From contig NZ_JBFHJW010000003.1 in NCBI RefSeq assembly GCF_041595635.1, positions 62,001 through 126,000 on the forward strand: DNA of 64,000 nucleotides, given 5' to 3'. Shown one piece after another: positions 58,480 to 64,000 of this stretch (positions are counted from its first letter, which is position 1; each line of letters starts with the position of its first letter). The notes below the pieces were generated by a model. It had not been told where the DNA came from. It made no database searches and was given only the letters and a program-made list of their open reading frames with translations. This stretch comes from Labilibaculum sp041595635. GTDB lineage: Bacteria; Bacteroidota; Bacteroidia; Bacteroidales; Marinifilaceae. The position numbers were made by a program, and so were the translations under genes.

Positions 58480-61400
58480 TTAGGTCTCAATCTCTTGATT
58501 TTTGGCATTGTATTTTTTGTATTGGTAGTAAGCTGCTAAACTAAGGGCTAAAATGATTGCTACACTGTAGTACACCCAAGTTGGGATAGGTACAGGATCG
58601 CCTTTGGCGTAGGAGTGCATTCCTGCTAAATAGTAGTTCACTCCAAAATAGGTCATCAGAATAGAGCTGTAGCCCCAAACCGAGGCAAGATTAAAGGCAT
58701 ATACTGATTTTAAACCAGGAATAAATCGCATGTGCAGCACAAAGCTATACACCAAAATACTTACCAGTGCCCAAGTTTCTTTTGGATCCCATCCCCAGTA
58801 GCGTCCCCACGATTCATTGGCCCAAATTCCGCCAAGGAAAGTTCCTATGGTAAGGAAATAAAGACCAATAGTCATGGTCATTTCACTAATACGACTTAGA
58901 TCCATTACGGTTCCTTTAATACGACTTTGATTGTTTGTGTTTTGAAGGTTGAATAGTGTTAGATTAATCATTCCTAAAATGGCTGCCAGAGCTAGAAATC
59001 CGTAACTGGCTGTAATGATGGCTACGTGAATGGTGAGCCAGTACGATTTCAGTACAGGAACCAAATTGGTCACTTCAGGGTTCATCCAGCTTAAATGTGC
59101 CACAAAAAGGGTTAAACCTGCAAGAATAGAGGTGGCAGCTAGGGCAAAATCCGATTTTTTAACGAAGATAAATCCAGAGAGCAGACAAGCCCATGCCACA
59201 TAGGTCATCGATTCGAAACCGTTGCTCCAGGGAGCATGACCCGATATGTACCAACGCGCGGCTAATGCACTTGTGTGTAGCATAAAGCCAATGGCTAAAA
59301 TAAAGGTAGCACTTCGCATGATCCACTTTACCGGAAATTTTGGGTGGATGATTTGCACTACCAAAAATACCACCAAAAAGAAACCAATAAGTAAATAGTA
59401 TGGGAACAATCGCTTAAATATATTGATATTGTTATACAGGATCTCAATTTTCTGTTTGGTAGGCGAAGGAATTACGCGCTGCCCAAATCGGTTTTGATAG
59501 GTTTTAATTCCTGCAATGTAATTGTCGGCACCGGCAAAGTCAGCATTATTTAAGGCTTGTCCCAGCATAATTACAGATTTCTTGACAAAAAGGGAGTCGT
59601 CTCCGCTTAGATTAATTTGCGAAGTAGGATTGTACCATTCATGCATATCATCGGTAGGATCTGGAAATATTTTCAGAAATTCACCTGTGAACACCATATA
59701 AGTGATGTTGATTCTCTCATCAACTGAAATAATCTCTTTGTCGTAGGCGGATCGATGGGCTGGCTTTTTCGAATATGCTTCCTGCACTTTTTGCGACAAT
59801 TTATATTGTCCTTGTGCATTGAGAAAATTCATAAAGGAAGCATATTTTCCTGATATACCAAGTTCACTAGCTAAGTCTGAGTCTCCTACTTTAATCATGG
59901 CTGCAGTTTGCCACTGCTGTGGATTAGCAATCATGCTTAAAAAGACTTGTTCAGCAGTGTACCCCTGAAATTTATTCTTCTTTGTAATTTTACGAATTAC
60001 CTCGCTGGCCAGGGTGTTAATAGGTTCAAATCGTCCGCCATTATCTTGTACCAAAAGCTTCCCAAATTCTTTTGATTGTTGTAAAGGAACAATGGGAAGA
60101 ATTTCGTTTTGTGCTGAAGCAGGCAATAGGTTTCCTAGCAGTAGGAGAGCAGCAACAGCCAGTGTTTTTCCTGTTTTTGACTGTTTTCCTAAGCTATTAA
60201 AACGACTAAAAGGATTGATTAGCGACCAAGCCATTCCTAACATCAGGAGAAAATAACCAAAATAGGTAATCATCATTCCCCATTGATCGTGATTGACCGA
60301 GAGAACAGTTCCTTTTTCGTCGTTATCGTAGGAAGCCTGAAAAAATCGGAATCCTTCGTGTTTTAAAATGTTGTTCATGTATATTCGATAGTCTTTTTCC
60401 AGTCCTTGGGCTGGGTCGAAAAGGGTTACCTCACTGGCAAAAGAGGAGGGACTGTTCGAGCCAGGATATCGATCCAGAATAAATTTGTTGAGTTTCAATG
60501 AGAAAGGAATTTCGATGATTTTAGACCCATAGGTCGCAGATACATCCACGCCATTAATGTTTGTATGGGCTTCTGTTCCAACATAGTTATTGTTGCCTTG
60601 TACGAGTAATTCCTTATGTTCCGATCCACTTTTTACATCAAAAACCAATACAGAAGGTGCATTTTTATCTTGTCCTTTAATGTATTGGTATTTAGCTGAA
60701 GGGTAAAAATTCTTAATCACAATTTTACTTCCCTTAAGATCATAGATTTTTTTAGGCATAACTACATGCCAGGTTTTTGCTTCCATGACTATAGGATCGC
60801 CTCCCATCATGCTCAGTTCCATTATTTCGAATGGACTTTTCATGCGCAAGCTATCCGAGTAATCGAAAATAATGGCATTAGTCCCTGCATTACTTCCAAA
60901 GGCAATTGGCATGCCTGCTATATTTTTTTGTTGGGCATATTCTAAAGAAAAATTCTGCATGCCTTCCATGCCATTGCTTCCGATAGCTACTAATTCGAGA
61001 ATAGGTATTCCATTTATATCTTGAACAATAGCAGATTGAGCATTGGGAATGAAGGTGCGCAGTGAAATTTCAACATTCTTATTGTCGATGTTCAGGTCAT
61101 CGTTAAAGTGGGTCTTTTTCACCGATGAAATACTAAGTTTCTGACTCAGTTCGCTTACTTTACCATTGGCTTGAGCTTTTACATCAATGTATGAACTCAT
61201 GCTGGTAATTTGGTTGCTACTTTGTCCTTCTCGAATGTGCATATTGCCTTCGTAGCCCATATATCGTGTAACTCCTGATCCAATAAAAATGATTATGAAA
61301 GCGGCATGAAACAGGAAAATTGACCATTTTTCTTTACGGTAAAGATCGTATCGAAAAATATTTACGACCAAATTAATGGCTAAGAGTAAAAGCATAAGCT

Positions 61401-61551
61401 CGAACCACCAGGCATCGTACACCAGAGCGCGGGCAGCAGGAGTCCCGAAATCATTTTCTATAAAGGTTGCTATTCCAATCGAGAAAGCAAATAAAATAAT
61501 GAGCACTCCCATCATTTGCATAGAGAAGAGAAAATTCAGAAATTTTTTCAT
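58480..61551 (-). CDS. Fused cytochrome c assembly protein CcsBA (ResB-ResC type)
   Basis: A 1023-residue protein that handles heme and attaches it to c-type apocytochromes outside the inner membrane. The N-terminal part (about 1-480) is ResB/CcsB-like: helices near 10-30, 45-65 and 75-95 (MMGVLIILFAFSIGIATFIENDFGTPAAR), a long soluble loop, and a fourth helix near 435. After a loop (about 480-730) comes the CcsA/ResC-like part with the tryptophan-rich WGRYWGWDPKETWALVSILVY near 930 (heme-handling WWD motif) and conserved His (FVAHLSWMN, LTIHVAIITA). The fusion replaces separate ccsA and ccsB genes. It is divergent from the porin-nrfH genes, whose multiheme products it should mature. Confidence 0.95.
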   Translation of the reverse strand: MKKFLNFLFSMQMMGVLIILFAFSIGIATFIENDFGTPAARALVYDAWWFELMLLLLAINLVVNIFRYDLYRKEKWSIFLFHAAFIIIFIGSGVTRYMGYEGNMHIREGQSSNQITSMSSYIDVKAQANGKVSELSQKLSISSVKKTHFNDDLNIDNKNVEISLRTFIPNAQSAIVQDINGIPILELVAIGSNGMEGMQNFSLEYAQQKNIAGMPIAFGSNAGTNAIIFDYSDSLRMKSPFEIMELSMMGGDPIVMEAKTWHVVMPKKIYDLKGSKIVIKNFYPSAKYQYIKGQDKNAPSVLVFDVKSGSEHKELLVQGNNNYVGTEAHTNINGVDVSATYGSKIIEIPFSLKLNKFILDRYPGSNSPSSFASEVTLFDPAQGLEKDYRIYMNNILKHEGFRFFQASYDNDEKGTVLSVNHDQWGMMITYFGYFLLMLGMAWSLINPFSRFNSLGKQSKTGKTLAVAALLLLGNLLPASAQNEILPIVPLQQSKEFGKLLVQDNGGRFEPINTLASEVIRKITKKNKFQGYTAEQVFLSMIANPQQWQTAAMIKVGDSDLASELGISGKYASFMNFLNAQGQYKLSQKVQEAYSKKPAHRSAYDKEIISVDERINITYMVFTGEFLKIFPDPTDDMHEWYNPTSQINLSGDDSLFVKKSVIMLGQALNNADFAGADNYIAGIKTYQNRFGQRVIPSPTKQKIEILYNNINIFKRLFPYYLLIGFFLVVFLVVQIIHPKFPVKWIMRSATFILAIGFMLHTSALAARWYISGHAPWSNGFESMTYVAWACLLSGFIFVKKSDFALAATSILAGLTLFVAHLSWMNPEVTNLVPVLKSYWLTIHVAIITASYGFLALAAILGMINLTLFNLQNTNNQSRIKGTVMDLSRISEMTMTIGLYFLTIGTFLGGIWANESWGRYWGWDPKETWALVSILVYSFVLHMRFIPGLKSVYAFNLASVWGYSSILMTYFGVNYYLAGMHSYAKGDPVPIPTWVYYSVAIILALSLAAYYQYKKYNAKNQEIET

Positions 61552-62067
61552 TCAGCGTGCTATTTAATTTGTTAGTAGAATTTTAGTTTGTTCGGTTCAA
61601 CGTTTTATGTTTTGTCGACACCCGAATACGGGAGTTCAAGGTACGTTTTTATTTATGAATTAAAAATAGGGCAAATCCTTGTTGGTCTGCACATTTATGA
61701 AGACTTTCTTGTCAAATTGATGTAACTTGTTGTGACTAAGTTAATCTGTTTTTATTTGTAGCTATTTGTCTTTTTGATTAATGATAAATATCTGTAAGTT
61801 ATACTTAAATGAAGTTTATTAATGTAAATATTGATTGTACTTATTAAGATCCATAATAAATTGAATGTAACATTATTTTCTTTATTCATATAGGAAAAGC
61901 TTTATAATCAGTAAAAATAAAGGATAAAAAGGTTTTAAAATTTAAATATAATAATTTTAAATAGACTACTGCTCTTGAATGGAATCCTTAATCTGCTTAG
62001 TATTGCATATAGAACACTTGGGATCATTGAGTTGATTCATAGTTTTTTACTAAAACCCACTAATGCT
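61552..62067. other. Divergent regulatory region, ccsBA / porin-nrf genes
   Basis: About 515 AT-rich bases between divergent operons for cytochrome c assembly and nitrite reduction. No exact FNR-type palindrome (TTGAT-N4-ATCAA) was found; TTGATTAATGATAA near 61770 has only one half intact. No open frame or RNA gene was recognised. The length suggests regulation, but no element is convincing. Confidence 0.35.
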
Positions 62068-63330
62068 ATGAAAAAAAGAATTCGTCTATTATTAGTCCTT
62101 TTATTGGGCTTGTTGCCGATGCTTAGCATGGCACAGTTAAGTTTTAAAGGGGAACTTCGACCTCGTAGTGAATATCGTCATGGCTTAAAAACACTCTTTG
62201 ATGCCAGCGATGATGCCGCTTTTTTTACCTCCCAACGAACCCGTTTGAATTTAAATTACCAAGCCGATAAGTTTCGGGTAGGATTATCGGTTCAGGATGT
62301 TCGGGTTTGGGGTGATGTTTCGCAATTGAATCTTTCCGATGATAATCAGCTAATGCTTCATGAAGCTTGGGGAGAACTTCTTTTTTCTGATTCATTCTCA
62401 CTAAAAGTAGGACGGCAGGAATTGGTCTATGACGATTCTAGAATACTTGGGAATGTTGGTTGGGCTCAGCAGGCTCGAAGTCACGATTTGGCTTTGTTTA
62501 AATACAAGACCGATGAAAATGGACAATTTCATTTGGGTTTGGCTGTGAATAACGATTCGGAAGTTCTCGAGACAAGCCTATATACTACCAATTACAAAAG
62601 CATGCAGTTTGCATGGTATCAGCGAAAATCAGCGAAATTTGATTTTAGTCTCTTGTTTATGAATGTAGGATACCAAAGAGACCAAGATGAGGATGAGGAT
62701 GTAGAGGATCTGGATACTCGATACAATCAGACCCTAGGTACTTACATGAATTATCGTCCTGGAAAAGTTTCTTTCACAGGATCCTTATATATGCAGACCG
62801 GTAAAGATGATACCGATACCGATTTGAATGCCTACATGTTTAATTTGGGAATGAATTTTCCGATTGCGGCTAACTGGAAAGGAAATGCGGGTATTGAGGT
62901 TCTTTCCGGAACGGATTCCAATTCCACAGGAGATAATAAATCGTTTACTCCTCTTTTTGGAACCAATCACAAGTTCAATGGTCATATGGATTATTTCTAT
63001 GTGGGCAATCATACTGGAAATGTAGGTTTACAAGATGTTTATGCCCGAGCTAATTACGCTAAAGATCAATGGTCTTTTGCTTCGGCCATTCATCTATTTT
63101 CTTCGGAAGCCGATTTATATGATGAAAGCGTAAAAGCAGATAAGTACCTGGGAACAGAAATAGATCTTTCTGTCGGTTATAAATATTCTGCCAATGTAAT
63201 GGTGAAAGGGGGTTATTCGCACCTTTTTGCAAGCGATTCCATGCAAGTTTTAAAAGGCGGAGATAAGAACGAAACTCAGAATTGGGGATGGGTGATGCTC
63301 GTTTTTACTCCTGATTTTCTAAAGAAATAA
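62068..63330 (+). CDS. Outer-membrane porin (alginate-export-like beta-barrel)
   Basis: A 420-residue protein with a signal peptide (RLLLVLLLGLLPMLSMAQ) followed by SFKGELRPRSEYRHGLKTLFDASDDAAFFTSQRTRLNLNYQADKFRVGLSVQDVRVWGDVSQ and many alternating beta strands up to the C-terminus (DKYLGTEIDLSVGYKYSANVMVKGGYSHLF), which fits the AlgE-type porin family. The in-frame TTG at 61975 is rejected in favour of the ATG 62068, which begins the signal peptide. The gene is 34 bases upstream of nrfH and in the same direction, so it probably serves the nitrite system or another anion. Substrate is an inference. Confidence 0.8.
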   Translation: MKKRIRLLLVLLLGLLPMLSMAQLSFKGELRPRSEYRHGLKTLFDASDDAAFFTSQRTRLNLNYQADKFRVGLSVQDVRVWGDVSQLNLSDDNQLMLHEAWGELLFSDSFSLKVGRQELVYDDSRILGNVGWAQQARSHDLALFKYKTDENGQFHLGLAVNNDSEVLETSLYTTNYKSMQFAWYQRKSAKFDFSLLFMNVGYQRDQDEDEDVEDLDTRYNQTLGTYMNYRPGKVSFTGSLYMQTGKDDTDTDLNAYMFNLGMNFPIAANWKGNAGIEVLSGTDSNSTGDNKSFTPLFGTNHKFNGHMDYFYVGNHTGNVGLQDVYARANYAKDQWSFASAIHLFSSEADLYDESVKADKYLGTEIDLSVGYKYSANVMVKGGYSHLFASDSMQVLKGGDKNETQNWGWVMLVFTPDFLKK

Positions 63331-63364
63331 TGCCAAAGTATACCCAACTTCTAAACTTTTGCTA

Positions 63365-63964
63365 ATGAGAAAACTATTCAAATTTCTAACACCTCCTCCA
63401 AAATGGAAACTTCCGGTTTTGGTGGCTATGGGGATTTTTGTGGGACTTGGCTGTTACGTGATTTATTTATCTAAAGCAGCATCCTATTTGTCCGATGATC
63501 CTAAAACTTGTGTGAATTGTCATGTGATGGCTCCGCAATATGCTACCTACAATCATAGTTCTCATCGCGAGGTGGCTACTTGTAACGATTGTCATGTTCC
63601 GCATAACAATGTTTTTAACAAGTACTTTTTTAAGGCTAAAGATGGCTTGCGACATGCAAGTATGTTTGCCCTCCGTATGGAACCTGAAGTGATTTTTATT
63701 TTAGAGGAGGGAAAGCAGGTGGTTCACAACAACTGCATTCGCTGTCACAGTCAAACTTTAACAGATCCTAAATTAGCCTCTCAAGTTCCAAATCATGCGC
63801 ACAATACGCAAGATCGGGTATGTTGGGAATGTCACAGAGAGGTTCCTCATGGTCGGGTAAATAGTTTATCGAGTGTACCTAATGCTCGGGTACCTTTGCC
63901 AGAGAGTCCGGTGCCAGAATGGTTGCAGGAATATATCAAAGAATCAAAACAAGAAAACGAATAA
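63365..63964 (+). CDS. nrfH: Cytochrome c nitrite reductase small subunit (tetraheme quinol dehydrogenase)
   Basis: A 199-residue membrane-anchored multiheme cytochrome. One N-terminal helix (KLPVLVAMGIFVGLGCYVIYLS), then four CxxCH heme-binding sites: CVNCH, CNDCH, CIRCH and CWECH, exactly the NrfH number and layout (with MAPQYATYNHSSHREVATCN in between). NrfH takes electrons from menaquinol and passes them to periplasmic NrfA, which reduces nitrite to ammonium. The in-frame TTG at 63359 is replaced by the ATG 63365. The next gene begins 20 bases downstream. Confidence 0.93.
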   Translation: MRKLFKFLTPPPKWKLPVLVAMGIFVGLGCYVIYLSKAASYLSDDPKTCVNCHVMAPQYATYNHSSHREVATCNDCHVPHNNVFNKYFFKAKDGLRHASMFALRMEPEVIFILEEGKQVVHNNCIRCHSQTLTDPKLASQVPNHAHNTQDRVCWECHREVPHGRVNSLSSVPNARVPLPESPVPEWLQEYIKESKQENE

Positions 63965-63983
63965 AACCTAAATCATTAAGCTT

Positions 63984-64000
63984 ATGAAACCAATACAAGA
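63984..64000 (+). CDS. Start of next gene, probably nrfA, cut by window edge
   Basis: An ATG at 63984 starts MKPIQ, then the window ends. Placement 20 bases after nrfH and the fixed gene order nrfHA in Bacteroidota suggest the catalytic pentaheme nitrite reductase NrfA. Only five codons are visible, so the call is by position. Confidence 0.5.

Noticed and set aside
61640..61960. FNR/CRP-type operator upstream of the porin/nrf genes
   Set aside because: Only a half-site-like TTGATTAATGATAA was found; two symmetric halves are not present.
1..64000. CRISPR array, phage, restriction or toxin-antitoxin system
   Set aside because: No regular spacer-repeat pattern, cas, phage structural, methylase or toxin-antitoxin genes were seen. 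The HsdR-like protein stands alone and is not a restriction system.
1..64000. tRNA, rRNA or riboswitches
   Set aside because: No tRNA cloverleaf with conserved T-loop, rRNA segment or known riboswitch core was recognised by eye; a covariance-model scan was not possible.

Overview
The window is an AT-rich chromosomal stretch of a Bacteroidota bacterium, probably a marine Bacteroidales/Marinilabiliales-type organism. This rests on a SusD-family lipoprotein, type IX secretion parts (PorP/SprF, an OmpA-type PorE-like protein, a gliding-motility-type C-terminal domain, a T9SS plug protein), a complete Na+-NQR operon, a FabD/FolE/AMP nucleosidase core set, and promoters of the TAnnTTTG type. The genus is inference. 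No rRNA, tRNA or CRISPR array was recognised. It reads as core genome with a few mobile scars.

Layout. 1-2.2 kb: end of a SusD-like gene and a lipoprotein. 2.5-8.7 kb: 2-oxoacid:ferredoxin oxidoreductase (korAB) and a receiver-like/PEP-synthase-N-domain hybrid. 8.7-12.5 kb: fabD, folE, a divergent futalosine-hydrolase-like gene and a MATE exporter. 12.6-15.7 kb: neighbouring Mn-type and Fe-type superoxide dismutases, a nitroreductase and a surface protein. 15.7-17.4 kb: an IS1182-type insertion sequence with a broken transposase, sitting in the loop of a terminator. 17.4-24 kb: proline dehydrogenase and P5C dehydrogenase, around an OmpH/Skp-like protein, a glycosyltransferase and a DivIC/FtsB protein, then a decayed nhaC copy. 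24-26.4 kb: lipoprotein, LytS-type kinase and LytTR regulator. 26.5-27.8 kb: T9SS plug protein.

28-35.5 kb: nqrABCDEF, apbE (the flavin transferase for NqrB/NqrC) and, convergent, a 55-residue Cys-rich membrane protein resembling the NqrM maturation factor. 36-38.6 kb: fused E1 of a branched-chain-type 2-oxoacid dehydrogenase; its likely E2 partner is 15 kb away at 53.4-54.7 kb. 38.9-43.5 kb: intact NhaC antiporter, YqgE, and a tight aminotransferase-HAD phosphatase-rhomboid run. 43.5-47.3 kb: T9SS type-B module. 47.3-50.2 kb: holA, AMP nucleosidase, an orphan HsdR_N nuclease-fold protein and a GNAT acetyltransferase. 50.2-53.1 kb: a TPR/PD40 protein ending in four SPOR-like repeats. 54.9-58.2 kb: recR, a sodium:solute symporter, an FKBP isomerase and a cupin. 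58.5-64 kb: CcsBA cytochrome c assembly, a porin, nrfH and the first codons of the next gene (probably nrfA).

The main physiological theme is Na+-coupled, flexible respiration: Na+-NQR makes a sodium gradient usable by the SSS symporter and NhaC, electrons can leave through menaquinol to NrfH/NrfA nitrite ammonification whose hemes need CcsBA, and reduced ferredoxin comes from KorAB. The most unusual sequence-level observation is that two independent mobile sequences (a full IS1182-type element and a 46-bp palindrome with IS3/IS150-like ends) each lie, with target-site duplications, inside the loop of an intrinsic terminator. Several starts were moved from non-ATG codons to internal ATG/GTG codons; the reasons are in the entries.
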